NCBI GenBank assembly: GCA_028749475.1
Contig: JAQVWN010000001.1
Span: 1-64,000 of the forward strand
DNA: 64,000 nucleotides
Direction of reading: 5' to 3'
DNA from: Thomasclavelia sp.
GTDB taxonomy: Bacteria; Bacillota_I; Bacilli_A; Erysipelotrichales; Coprobacillaceae
A model generated the notes under the pieces. The model saw nothing but the letters and a program-made list of their open reading frames with translations, was not told the DNA's origin and did no database searches. Made by a program: the position numbers and the translations under genes. Positions 38,349-46,079 of this stretch are shown piece by piece (within the stretch, counting starts at the first letter, position 1; each line of letters begins with the position of its first letter).

Positions 38349-38389
38349 ATAAAAAACCGTCCGACAGAAAATATCTGTCAAGGACGGTT
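38349..38389 (-). terminator. T-box-controlled terminator of the trp leader
   Basis: AACCGTCC (38355-38362) pairs with GGACGGTT (38382-38389); the inner stem is GACAGA/TCTGTC. On the minus strand T6 and an AT-rich tail follow. It competes with the antiterminator formed by the T-box bases. Confidence 0.9.
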
Positions 38390-38610
38390 GTATCCGCGGT
38401 GCCACCTTGTTTCATGATTATATAATCATGCACTTATCAGATGCTATCACATCTTTAGCTACTGACGTAAGCTTAACGTTAAGGAATACTCAACTTTTCT
38501 TCCTTACCCTCAGTGGTCCATTTAATATTTTGGGTTCTGCTTGTTTCCACCAGCCAAGCTCTCTATTAGGCCATCAATATTTTTATCTCCACCTCAACGG
38601 TTTATTTATA
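38349..38610 (-). ncRNA. Tryptophan-specific T-box riboswitch
   Basis: The minus strand contains the T-box core AAGGTGGCACCGCGG (38408-38394), the conserved Stem I elements (GAGAGCTTGGCTGGTGGAAA around 38562-38543, then CAAGCAGAACCC) and the specifier region AAATGGACCACTGAG with codon UGG at 38520-38518. Uncharged tRNA-Trp should pair with UGG and with the T-box bulge, stabilising the antiterminator and switching on trpE. Specifier choice is by position and context in Stem I and agrees with the operon. Confidence 0.93.
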
Positions 38611-38615
38611 GGTTT

Positions 38616-38644
38616 ATATTATTCTTATTCAATTTTCATGTCAA
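38616..38644 (-). promoter_or_regulatory. Promoter of the trp operon
   Basis: On the minus strand a perfect TTGACA (38644-38639), a 17-bp spacer and TAATAT (38621-38616). Confidence 0.8.
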
Positions 38645-38665
38645 TAGAAAATTGGTAATTAGCTT

Positions 38666-38701
38666 AAAAAGAAAACTATAAGTAAAGAACTTTACTTATA
38701 G
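38666..38701 (-). terminator. Terminator of the SpaA-domain adhesin gene
   Basis: CTATAAGTAAAG (38676-38687) pairs with CTTTACTTATAG (38690-38701). On the minus strand TTTTCTTTTT follows. Confidence 0.85.
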
Positions 38702-38713
38702 CCTATTAATCTT

Positions 38714-40765
38714 TTAGTTATCTTTTTTTATACTTTTAACTGTAAGCCCTAAAACTAATAATGAAAGACTTCCTGAAATAATTAATAATTGAATATTAGT
38801 ATTATCACCAGTTTGAACTTGATTATCTACTGTAGCTTTGTTAGAACCATTAGATGATTCTGGTGTAGATACGATTGTGATTTCTTCAGTATCTTTAGGT
38901 TCGTCTTTAGGTTCATCTTTAGGCTCATCTTTAGGTTCATCCTTAGGATCGTCTGTAGGTTTTTCGACAGGCTTATTTCCACTAGGTTCATTTGGTTTCT
39001 TATTATTGATGATATCGATATTATCGTTATTATCAATTGTTAGTGAATAATTAATAGTTGTTGTAAATGAATCTAATTCACTATTATATATTTCTTTTGT
39101 TGTTTCATTTTTGATAGTTAAAGCATAAACTTTATCAGAAATTAAATATCCATTAGGAGCAGTAATTTCTTTTAAGTATAACGTACAACTATTATTCGTA
39201 GTTGGTAAATATGCTGTTAATTTATCATTAGCAGTTGAAAGAGTATATTTACCACCAGTAATAGTTGTAACAACATCTTCATCACAACTTTCAGTTGAAT
39301 AAATACCAAATGTAGCTCCTTCAATAGTTGTACCTTCAGCATTTACTTTATTGATGACAACATTATCATGATTAATTATAGTATTAGTTTTTTTAGTATT
39401 AGTAACATCTAAATTTTCTTCACCTTCAATTGTAATTGAATATTGAATTTCCTTATCACCAGTAGCACTAATAACAACAGGATAAGTATTATCAGTTTTA
39501 CTATATCCATTTGGCGCCTTAGTCTCTTTTAAATATAAAGTATTTTCTTTACCAGTTGCTGGTAAATAGTTAGCTAACGCTTCATCACTAGTACTAATAT
39601 TAAATGATTGAGTAGAATAATTACTAACAACATTATTTGCACTATCATATAATGTAAAACTAGCACCATATAAAGCATTACCTAATTGATCAACTTTATT
39701 AACTGTTACTGTGTCATGAAGGTAAGATGTAGTTCCACCAATTTTGTTTCCTTTATAAGGCCACATATGTCCTTCAGAATTAGTTACAACAGACTTAGCA
39801 ATAATACAACCATTGTAATTACCACCTGTAATTTCACAATCAGCATTAGGAGCTACTAAGTGTCCAGTATAAGCAACATTAGTTTTTACTGATGTAGCAT
39901 TTGGAAGAGCGTAAACAATTCCAGCCCCTGTTTCACTACTTTCAATTGAACCAATTTCTGAAGTTACTAATTGCTTATTAATTTCTTTTGTTTCAAATGT
40001 TCTTGGAATTGTAAATGAAGAAGCATTTGAATAAAGGATTACATCATTAACTAAACCACCATAAACATTTAATTCTTTAATGCCATTTATATTTGATATA
40101 TCAAAAGTATTTCCAGCATGAACCTTTAAAACACCAGTAGAACTATCATATTCATAACCATCATTTTCTAAAGTAGTTGATTTAGAAGCATCAATAGTTA
40201 TTTTAGTTGGATCATTTCCTAAAGAAGCAGCTTCTTTAGTTAAATCATTCATCTTATTAAAATCAACAAAATTATCGGTATATTTAACTCCATCTTCACG
40301 AGAAACAACAGTTTCGCCAGTTAAATAATACTTATTATTAATGTTATTAGTACCAGTATAATAATAAAGATCATCATTATAGACACTAATCGTATTTCCT
40401 TTTAATTTATTTCCTCCAACATATGAAGAATATTGATGGAGATAACCATTAATTGGACTAGGGGCAGAAAGACCACCTAAGTTTACAGCACAATCACCAC
40501 CAGTAATAATTGGCCCAACAACGTGACTACCAGTATAAGAATTAGAAACAAATACATTGTAGTTTGATAAAATGTATCTTAAATTATATTCTCCATTATG
40601 CTCTTTACCAGCAGCATCTTTGTAAGAAGTAAAAGTATCAGCAGTGATATTACTATCATCTGCTTTAACACGCTCACTTCCACTTACCATTGTTAAGAAA
40701 CATACAAAAACAACTAGCGATAATACAAAAGTCTTTTTTAATAATGCTTTTAAATTTACTATCAT
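38714..40765 (-). CDS. Choice-of-anchor A adhesin with SpaA-type repeats and xTGDNT sorting signal
   Basis: 683 aa. A signal peptide (about 1-36) precedes a choice-of-anchor A domain (about 55-345; LRYILSNYNVFVSNSYTGSHVVGP, GHLVAPNADCEITGGNYNGCI, GHMWPYKG). Two SpaA/prealbumin-like pilin domains follow, beginning VTVNKVDQLGNALYGASFTLYD and VVINKVNAEGTTIEGATFGIY. These domains often carry Lys-Asn isopeptide bonds. Then come a PKDE repeat stalk and the C-terminus NQVQTGDNTN-hydrophobic-VKSIKKDN. The architecture is that of a wall-anchored, pilus-like adhesin. Single-gene transcript with GAGGAG before the ATG. Confidence 0.82.
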   Translation of the reverse strand: MIVNLKALLKKTFVLSLVVFVCFLTMVSGSERVKADDSNITADTFTSYKDAAGKEHNGEYNLRYILSNYNVFVSNSYTGSHVVGPIITGGDCAVNLGGLSAPSPINGYLHQYSSYVGGNKLKGNTISVYNDDLYYYTGTNNINNKYYLTGETVVSREDGVKYTDNFVDFNKMNDLTKEAASLGNDPTKITIDASKSTTLENDGYEYDSSTGVLKVHAGNTFDISNINGIKELNVYGGLVNDVILYSNASSFTIPRTFETKEINKQLVTSEIGSIESSETGAGIVYALPNATSVKTNVAYTGHLVAPNADCEITGGNYNGCIIAKSVVTNSEGHMWPYKGNKIGGTTSYLHDTVTVNKVDQLGNALYGASFTLYDSANNVVSNYSTQSFNISTSDEALANYLPATGKENTLYLKETKAPNGYSKTDNTYPVVISATGDKEIQYSITIEGEENLDVTNTKKTNTIINHDNVVINKVNAEGTTIEGATFGIYSTESCDEDVVTTITGGKYTLSTANDKLTAYLPTTNNSCTLYLKEITAPNGYLISDKVYALTIKNETTKEIYNSELDSFTTTINYSLTIDNNDNIDIINNKKPNEPSGNKPVEKPTDDPKDEPKDEPKDEPKDEPKDTEEITIVSTPESSNGSNKATVDNQVQTGDNTNIQLLIISGSLSLLVLGLTVKSIKKDN
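38892..38960 (-). repeat. 12-bp tandem repeat encoding PKDE
   Basis: Five to six imperfect 12-bp units (TCTTTAGGTTCA type on the plus strand) encode a charged proline stalk just ahead of the sorting signal. Confidence 0.85.
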
Positions 40766-40817
40766 TTTTTCTCCTCGTTAGACCTTCCCACAATCATAAC
40801 CAATAAGAAACTAACAT

Positions 40818-40857
40818 ACTTGTATATACAAGTCAAGAGAAACTTGACTATACAAGT
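40818..40857. promoter_or_regulatory. Pair of 16-bp palindromic sites between divergent surface-protein genes
   Basis: ACTTGTATATACAAGT (40818-40833) is a perfect palindrome. ACTTGACTATACAAGT (40842-40857) is a variant copy 24 bp away. AGTCAAG/CTTGACT between them forms a further inverted repeat. They lie in the 199-bp gap between the divergent genes at 40765 (-) and 40965 (+). On the minus strand TTGACT (40836-40831 region) could be a -35 embedded in the sites. Confidence 0.5.
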
Positions 40858-40964
40858 AAAAAAGACTAGTTTTTGATTCTTTTATTTGAAATAACATTGA
40901 AAAAATGGGTAAAAATGATAGAGTATTAGTAAGGGTGATTGTGTGAAAAAAGAAAGGACGAAAT

Positions 40965-41888
40965 ATGAAAAAAAATATTTTTGGTGTGTCAAAAAAACTA
41001 TTATCTTTGATGGTTTGCTTGGCACTTGGTTTTAGTCTATGCCTTGGGGTTTCATTTACCAAAGTATCAGCTTCATCTTCAACCCAAGAATTTGTAACTA
41101 ATATGAATTCTCTTGAACAAATAGCTGATACATATACTGGTAAAGTTTCTGGTAGTTATACAGGGGCTAATAAATACCAATGGCTATGCTTTATGTTTAT
41201 AAGACAATTTAATGGAAGTTATACTTCTAGTAATTGGGAAATTGCTGGAGGGAAAGTAAACACCGGATTTGTAAGTTATGTAAAGAGTCAAAACCCTACA
41301 CTTTATACTTACTTTCAAAATCTTAGTTCAGTTGAAAATGCTGATGTAAAACACATGGCAGCAACAGTAACTGCAAATATGCATAAAAACACTGGGTCAT
41401 ACATTCTAGCAATGCGGGGCTATCAATGGAACGATTTATCTGGTTGGGCAGGAGATCTTCAAACATTTACAATGTTTATGAAAAACTCAACACCTGCTGG
41501 TCAAAGTGCTGATTATTATGCATCTCAAACAAAAACTTATATGGGACAAGCAGTATCAACTTATGGATTAGATGACTTATATGCTGATGTTGATGCAGTA
41601 AATATTGCTAACATGATTGCATCAGGACAAAGTCTATCAACAGCTCTTACAAATTATTATACAAATAGAGGTGTTGATAAGAGAATTACTACTTTTATTA
41701 ATGGTAAAAACAGAGATGGTTTAATCGCAATGGCTAAACCATATACAACTCTTAAATATCGTACTCCAATTGGTTTTAAAACTAAATGGACTCTATATAA
41801 GAATATTAGTAGTATTGAAACAAATTTAACAAATGGAATTGCTTCTGGATATGCTGATTATCTATTATCTTTAGCAGCTCATGAATAA
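40965..41888 (+). CDS. Secreted protein of unknown function
   Basis: 307 aa. Signal peptide of about 35 residues (KKLLSLMVCLALGFSLCLGVSFTKVSAS), no C-terminal anchor and no transmembrane segment afterwards. The mature protein is mixed alpha/beta-like, with few Cys and many aromatic residues. The stretch WNDLSGWAGDLQTFTMFM is the most conserved-looking part and sits mid-protein. I do not recognise the family, and no catalytic motif stands out. GAAAGGACG precedes the ATG. It faces the SpaA-domain adhesin across a shared regulatory gap, which suggests surface-related expression. Confidence 0.65.
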   Translation: MKKNIFGVSKKLLSLMVCLALGFSLCLGVSFTKVSASSSTQEFVTNMNSLEQIADTYTGKVSGSYTGANKYQWLCFMFIRQFNGSYTSSNWEIAGGKVNTGFVSYVKSQNPTLYTYFQNLSSVENADVKHMAATVTANMHKNTGSYILAMRGYQWNDLSGWAGDLQTFTMFMKNSTPAGQSADYYASQTKTYMGQAVSTYGLDDLYADVDAVNIANMIASGQSLSTALTNYYTNRGVDKRITTFINGKNRDGLIAMAKPYTTLKYRTPIGFKTKWTLYKNISSIETNLTNGIASGYADYLLSLAAHE

Positions 41889-41904
41889 ATACACAATCAC
41901 TAAA

Positions 41905-41936
41905 AATAAAGCCTCATAACTATGAGGCTTTATTAA
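41905..41936 (+). terminator. Intrinsic terminator after the secreted protein gene
   Basis: AATAAAGCCTCATA (41905-41918) pairs with TATGAGGCTTTATT (41921-41934). Confidence 0.8.
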
Positions 41937-41996
41937 TATTATGAGGAAGAATAAATATATTTGTGATATCATAATATAGCAAAAAAAGGAGTAACC

Positions 41997-44123
41997 ATGG
42001 AAAATAGTATAGTAGAGAGTATTGCTAAAGAATTAAACATAAGTAATAACCAAATTAATAACACATTATCTTTAATAGAAGAAGGATCAACAATTCCTTT
42101 TATAGCTAGATATCGTAAAGAAAAAACTGGTAATTTAGATGAAGAACAAATCAAAACCATCTTTGATACCTATAATTACCAATTAACATTAAGTAAAAGA
42201 AAAGAAGATGTTATGCGTTTAATTGAAACGCAAGGAAAACTTACTGATGATATAGTAAAAGAAATAAACGCTTGTTTAAAACTATCAGAAGTTGAGGATG
42301 TTTATCGTCCTTATAAACAAAAAAAGAAAACTAGAGCGACTGATGCCATAGCCAAAGGTTTACAACCATTAGCGGATTTTTTATTAGCTTGTCCTCGAAA
42401 AGGCGATGTCAGTAAAGAAGCTAATAAGTATTTAAGTGATGATGTTAAAACTATAGAGGAAGCTATTCAAGGCGCTAAAGATATTATTGCTGAAGTAGTA
42501 TCCGATAAAGCTAAACTTCGTTGGAAAGTTAAAGAATCAATCTTAAAATATGGAAAACTAGTCACTAAGGAAAAGAAAAATAATCCTGATGAACAAAAAG
42601 TATATAAGATGTATTATGATCGAACAGAGAAAATATCGTATATTGCCTCTCATCGAATCATGGCTATTGATCGAGCAGAAAAAGAAAAAGTAATAACGGT
42701 ATCATTTGATTATGATAAAGGATATTACGAAAAATATGCGCTTAGAGGAATCACCAGAGATAGAGAAACAACAGTTCTACCTTACTTAGAAGACGCTGTC
42801 AAAGATGGCTTTAAAAGATTATTGTTTCCAAGTGTTGAAAGAGAAATTAGAAGTGAATTAACGGATAAAGCTCAAGCTCAATCGATCGAAGTCTTTTCCA
42901 TGAATGTTGAAAAATTATTGATGCAACCACCACTACTAGGAAAAATGGTATTAGGGTTTGATCCAGCATTTAGAACAGGATGTAAACTAGCTGTTATTGA
43001 TGAAACTGGTAAGATGTTAAAGATTGCTGTTATTTATCCTCATCAACCAGTAAATAAAAAAGCTGAGGCTACCAAGATATTATTAGATTTATTTAAACAA
43101 TATCCAATTAAAATAGTCGCTATTGGTAATGGGACTGCTTCTAGAGAATCAGAATCATTTGTGGCTGAGGTTATTAAAAACAACAATCTCGATATTGAAT
43201 ATACCCTTGTATCAGAAGCCGGAGCTTCAGTTTACAGTGCATCTAAAAATGCTCGAGATGAATTCCCTGATTTAACAGTTGAAAAAAGATCAGCTATTTC
43301 TATTGCTCGAAGAGTAATTGACCCCTTAGCTGAGTTAATAAAAATTGATCCTCAATCAATAGGAGTAGGACAATACCAACATGATTTAAAAGAAAAAGAA
43401 CTAGCTGAAAGATTAGACTTTGTGGTTTTAAAAGCTGTTAACCAAGTAGGTGTAGATGTAAATACTGCTAGTAAAGAATTACTATCCCATGTTTCTGGTC
43501 TTACTAAATCAACTGCTCAAGCAATTGTTGATTTAAGAAATGAAAAAGGAATATATACTAATCGTAAAGAAATACTAAAAGCTAAAAAACTCGGTGCTAA
43601 AGGATATACCCAAGCTGTTGGATTCCTTCGCGTAACTGATGGAAGTGAACCATTAGACCAAACTTCTATCCATCCCGAAAGTTATGACATTGCTAAACAA
43701 TTTATGAAAGAAGTTGGAATTGATAAACTTGGTGAAAAGATTGATAAAGATCTTAATTTAGAAGCAATGGCTTCTAAACTTAATACAGATGTTTATACTC
43801 TTCAGGATATTAAAGATGCAATAGAAACACCTTTAAGAGATGTTAGAGATAAATATGATGGTCCACTTCTAAGAAGCGACATTGTCGAAATAGAAGATTT
43901 ACATGAAGGAGATCAACTTCAAGGAGTAGTAAGAAATGTAGTAGATTTTGGTGCCTTTGTTGATATAGGATTACATGAAGATGGTTTAGTTCATATTTCT
44001 AAACTTGGTAAAAGAGTAAACCATCCTAGTGAAATACTATCAGTAGGGGATATTGTGGAAGTTGGAATATATAAAATAGATAATGAAAGAAATAAAGTTC
44101 AATTAGAACTTGTTTCAAAATAA
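41997..44123 (+). CDS. tex: Tex-family RNA-binding transcription accessory protein
   Basis: 708 aa. The N-terminal Tex helical region contains NTLSLIEEGSTIPFIARYRKE (about 22-42), followed by the YqgF/RNase H-like domain (about 315-450; LGFDPAFRTGCKLAVIDE). A helix-hairpin-helix region (about 490-560; VNTASKELLSHVSGLTKSTA) and an S1 RNA-binding domain (about 640-708; GVVRNVVDFGAFVDIGLHED) complete it. The length and order are standard. AAAGGAG precedes the ATG. It is a cytosolic nucleic-acid-binding protein affecting transcription or RNA processing. Confidence 0.95.
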   Translation: MENSIVESIAKELNISNNQINNTLSLIEEGSTIPFIARYRKEKTGNLDEEQIKTIFDTYNYQLTLSKRKEDVMRLIETQGKLTDDIVKEINACLKLSEVEDVYRPYKQKKKTRATDAIAKGLQPLADFLLACPRKGDVSKEANKYLSDDVKTIEEAIQGAKDIIAEVVSDKAKLRWKVKESILKYGKLVTKEKKNNPDEQKVYKMYYDRTEKISYIASHRIMAIDRAEKEKVITVSFDYDKGYYEKYALRGITRDRETTVLPYLEDAVKDGFKRLLFPSVEREIRSELTDKAQAQSIEVFSMNVEKLLMQPPLLGKMVLGFDPAFRTGCKLAVIDETGKMLKIAVIYPHQPVNKKAEATKILLDLFKQYPIKIVAIGNGTASRESESFVAEVIKNNNLDIEYTLVSEAGASVYSASKNARDEFPDLTVEKRSAISIARRVIDPLAELIKIDPQSIGVGQYQHDLKEKELAERLDFVVLKAVNQVGVDVNTASKELLSHVSGLTKSTAQAIVDLRNEKGIYTNRKEILKAKKLGAKGYTQAVGFLRVTDGSEPLDQTSIHPESYDIAKQFMKEVGIDKLGEKIDKDLNLEAMASKLNTDVYTLQDIKDAIETPLRDVRDKYDGPLLRSDIVEIEDLHEGDQLQGVVRNVVDFGAFVDIGLHEDGLVHISKLGKRVNHPSEILSVGDIVEVGIYKIDNERNKVQLELVSK

Positions 44124-44169
44124 TCTTTTAAAATGTGGCTAATTGTAATATTATATATTAGTCATATAT

Positions 44170-44244
44170 GGGAGGTTCTTCTAGTGGTTAGGAAATATGT
44201 TTCTCAGACATGGAACACGGGTTCGATTCCCGTACCTCCTACCA
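44170..44244 (+). tRNA. tRNA-Glu (anticodon CTC)
   Basis: A 75-nt cloverleaf: acceptor GGGAGGT/ACCTCCT (one G-T pair), D-arm TTCTAGTGGTTAGGAA, anticodon loop TTCTCAG, T-arm ACGGG-TTCGATT-CCCGT and encoded CCA. The D- and T-arms are those of tRNA-Glu. It reads GAG. Confidence 0.85.
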
Positions 44245-44255
44245 TATAGGCAACT

Positions 44256-44281
44256 AACCCAACTATTAAAGTTGGGTTTTA
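44256..44281 (+). terminator. Terminator after tRNA-Glu
   Basis: AACCCAACT (44256-44264) pairs with AGTTGGGTT (44270-44278), followed by TT. Confidence 0.75.
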
Positions 44282-44358
44282 ACATATTATTACATAATGT
44301 GGATGAATTGTTGCCATAATCTTGATAGATAATGGCATTGTAGAAAGGAAGAATAAAC

Positions 44359-45336
44359 ATGGAACCAAATAACAATTTTAATAATAATTATAACAATAAT
44401 TATCAAGGTTATAACAACAACCCTAATCAATTTAATAACGGAGGATTTAATCAACAAATGCCTCCTCAAAAACCAAAGAAAGAATTACCAAAGTTCTTTA
44501 AAACAAAATTATTTCAAAAAGTATTATATTTAGTAATCGTTGCTTTAGTTGCTTTAGGAGGAGCTTTTGCAGGAGTTGCTTTAGGTAATAGTAATAGTAT
44601 AGTAGTTAACCAAAGTACCTCTACCAATGCTAAGACAACTTCTAAAACTAGTACCTTAACAAGTAGTGAACTTGCTAAAAAAGTTACTCCTTCAGTTGTA
44701 GCTATTACTACTGAAAATGTTACTACTAATAATTATTGGTATGGTAACCAAGTTGAAAGTGGAGCTGGTTCAGGAGTGGTTATTTCTGAAGATGGATATA
44801 TTATTACATGTGCTCATGTAGTTAGCTCAGCTAATTCAATTAAAGTAGAAACTAGTGATGGAAAAGAATATACAGCCAAACTTGTTGGTAGTGATACTAG
44901 TCAAGACATTGCTGTAATCAAGATTGAAGCATCAGGTTTAACTGCTGCAACTATCGCTGATTCTGATAAAGTAATTCAAGGTGAAGAATCATTTGCAGTA
45001 GGTAACCCAGAAGGTAACTTCAGTGGTTCTATTACTTCTGGTATTGTCTCAGCTTTAAATAGAAGTATTACAGTTTCACTAGATGATGATAGTGACTCTC
45101 AACAAAGTAATCCATATTCATCATATCAATCATCATCTAATACAGTTACTTTAACTGTTCTTCAAACAGATGCTGCTGTATCTCCAGGTAACTCTGGTGG
45201 TGGATTATTTAATGCTGATGGTGAATTAATTGGAATCGTTAACGCTAAATCTTCTGATACTGATTCAGAAGGACTTGGATTTGCAATCCCAAGTAATACA
45301 GCAATTAAAATTGCTAAAGAAATTATGCAAAAATAA
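44359..45336 (+). CDS. HtrA/DegP-type membrane serine protease lacking a PDZ domain
   Basis: 325 aa. An Asn/Gln-rich cytoplasmic N-terminus (about 1-45, many N-N-N-Y/F), one transmembrane helix (about 55-77) and a Thr/Ser linker precede the trypsin-like protease domain (about 95-325). The catalytic triad is His in IITCAHVVSS, Asp in QDIAVIKIEA and Ser in SPGNSGGGLFN. The protein ends directly after AIPSNTAIKIAKEIMQK, so the PDZ domain usual in HtrA proteins is missing. AAAGGAAG precedes the ATG. It probably handles misfolded exported proteins at the membrane surface. Confidence 0.9.
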   Translation: MEPNNNFNNNYNNNYQGYNNNPNQFNNGGFNQQMPPQKPKKELPKFFKTKLFQKVLYLVIVALVALGGAFAGVALGNSNSIVVNQSTSTNAKTTSKTSTLTSSELAKKVTPSVVAITTENVTTNNYWYGNQVESGAGSGVVISEDGYIITCAHVVSSANSIKVETSDGKEYTAKLVGSDTSQDIAVIKIEASGLTAATIADSDKVIQGEESFAVGNPEGNFSGSITSGIVSALNRSITVSLDDDSDSQQSNPYSSYQSSSNTVTLTVLQTDAAVSPGNSGGGLFNADGELIGIVNAKSSDTDSEGLGFAIPSNTAIKIAKEIMQK

Positions 45337-45357
45337 AATCCCTTCGGGGATTTTTTA
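45336..45357 (+). terminator. Terminator after the htrA-type gene
   Basis: AAATCCC-TTCG-GGGATTT with T6; a stable tetraloop hairpin. Confidence 0.9.
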
Positions 45358-45394
45358 TTGTCGATAAATAATAAAAGGAATAGAATGTAGTTAT

Positions 45395-45471
45395 GCCGGC
45401 ATAGCTCCAACTGGTAGAGCAGTTCACTCGTAATGATCAGGTTGCAGGTTCAAGTCCTGTTGTCGGCACCA
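45395..45471 (+). tRNA. tRNA-Thr (anticodon CGT)
   Basis: A 77-nt cloverleaf: acceptor GCCGGCA/TGTCGGC (one G-T pair), D-arm GCTC/GAGC, anticodon loop CTCGTAA, T-arm GCAGG/CCTGT and encoded CCA. It reads ACG. Confidence 0.85.
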
Positions 45472-45475
45472 TTTT

Positions 45476-45499
45476 AGTTCTTCAATGAAGAACTTTTTT
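45476..45499 (+). terminator. Terminator after tRNA-Thr
   Basis: AGTTCTTC (45476-45483) pairs with GAAGAACT (45487-45494), followed by a T run. Confidence 0.8.
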
Positions 45500-45511
45500 A
45501 TTTAATTATTA

Positions 45512-45539
45512 TTGACAAATATAAGTCCGTAATTATAAT
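45512..45539 (+). promoter_or_regulatory. Promoter of the marR gene
   Basis: Perfect TTGACA (45512-45517), 16-bp spacer, perfect TATAAT (45534-45539). AAGTCC within the spacer (about 45522-45527) and GGACTAATA at 45552-45560 form a split inverted repeat around the -10. Confidence 0.75.
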
Positions 45540-45570
45540 AGTAAATGAATAGGACTAATAAGGAGCGACT

Positions 45571-46005
45571 ATGAATATTCAAAATAAGATCGAATTATTT
45601 AATAGTGGTTGGAGAAATTTAGAATCAATATATGAAGACTATGCAAAAGAGGTAGGAATGAATTATACTTCTCTTCATATCTTAAATCTTATTGCCGTAG
45701 TAGATGAGTGTACGCAATCTATCTTATGTGAAAGAACATTTCTTCCTAAACAAACTGTTAATGTTATAGTAACTAATTTCTATAAAAAAGGTTGGATAGA
45801 ACTTATTGAAGTTCCTACAGATCGAAGAAATAAAACTATTCATTTAACTCAAAAAGGACATGAAGTAACTGATACGCTTATAAAACACATTCAAGAAGCT
45901 GAAAAGAAAGCAATGGAAACGATGACTTCTAGTCAAAGCGAAGAATTAATTAAAAGCATCAATAGTTATGGTGATGTCTTTAGAAAAGAATTATTAAAAA
46001 AATAA
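45571..46005 (+). CDS. MarR-family transcriptional regulator
   Basis: 144 aa winged helix protein. The HTH region is SILCERTFLPKQTVNVIVTNFYKKGW and the wing IEVPTDRRNKTIHLTQKG, with the conserved D-R-R. AAGGAGCG precedes the ATG. Its promoter and the next gene's upstream region share AGTCC half-sites, so it probably represses itself and the SDR-CMD operon 75 nt downstream, responding to a phenolic or reactive small molecule. The ligand is unknown. Confidence 0.85.
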   Translation: MNIQNKIELFNSGWRNLESIYEDYAKEVGMNYTSLHILNLIAVVDECTQSILCERTFLPKQTVNVIVTNFYKKGWIELIEVPTDRRNKTIHLTQKGHEVTDTLIKHIQEAEKKAMETMTSSQSEELIKSINSYGDVFRKELLKK

Positions 46006-46006
46006 A

Positions 46007-46030
46007 ATGACAGTTAAAACTGTCATATAT
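46007..46030 (+). terminator. Hairpin terminator after marR
   Basis: ATGACAGTT (46007-46015) pairs with AACTGTCAT (46018-46026). The T tract is interrupted, so read-through into the SDR gene is possible. Confidence 0.55.
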
Positions 46031-46036
46031 TTTTAA

Positions 46037-46065
46037 GATATTAGTCCGAAATATTTACTAATATC
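46037..46065 (+). promoter_or_regulatory. Candidate MarR operator upstream of the SDR gene
   Basis: GATATTAGT (46037-46045) and ACTAATATC (46057-46065) are perfect 9-bp arms with an 11-bp spacer. TTAGTCC recurs in inverted form (GGACTAA) at the marR promoter. Confidence 0.5.
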
Positions 46066-46079
46066 AAAGGAGAATAATT

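Noticed and set aside
38330-38433. Upstream in-frame extension of trpE beginning MHDYII
   Set aside because: It runs backwards through the T-box core and terminator stem; the ribosome site and T-box architecture place the start at 38328.
38407-38658. Plus-strand 83-aa open frame over the trp leader
   Set aside because: It is the antisense of the T-box riboswitch; no ribosome site and the RNA structure explains the sequence.
38892-38960. Short direct repeats as possible CRISPR or origin iterons
   Set aside because: They are 12-bp coding repeats (PKDE) in an adhesin stalk.
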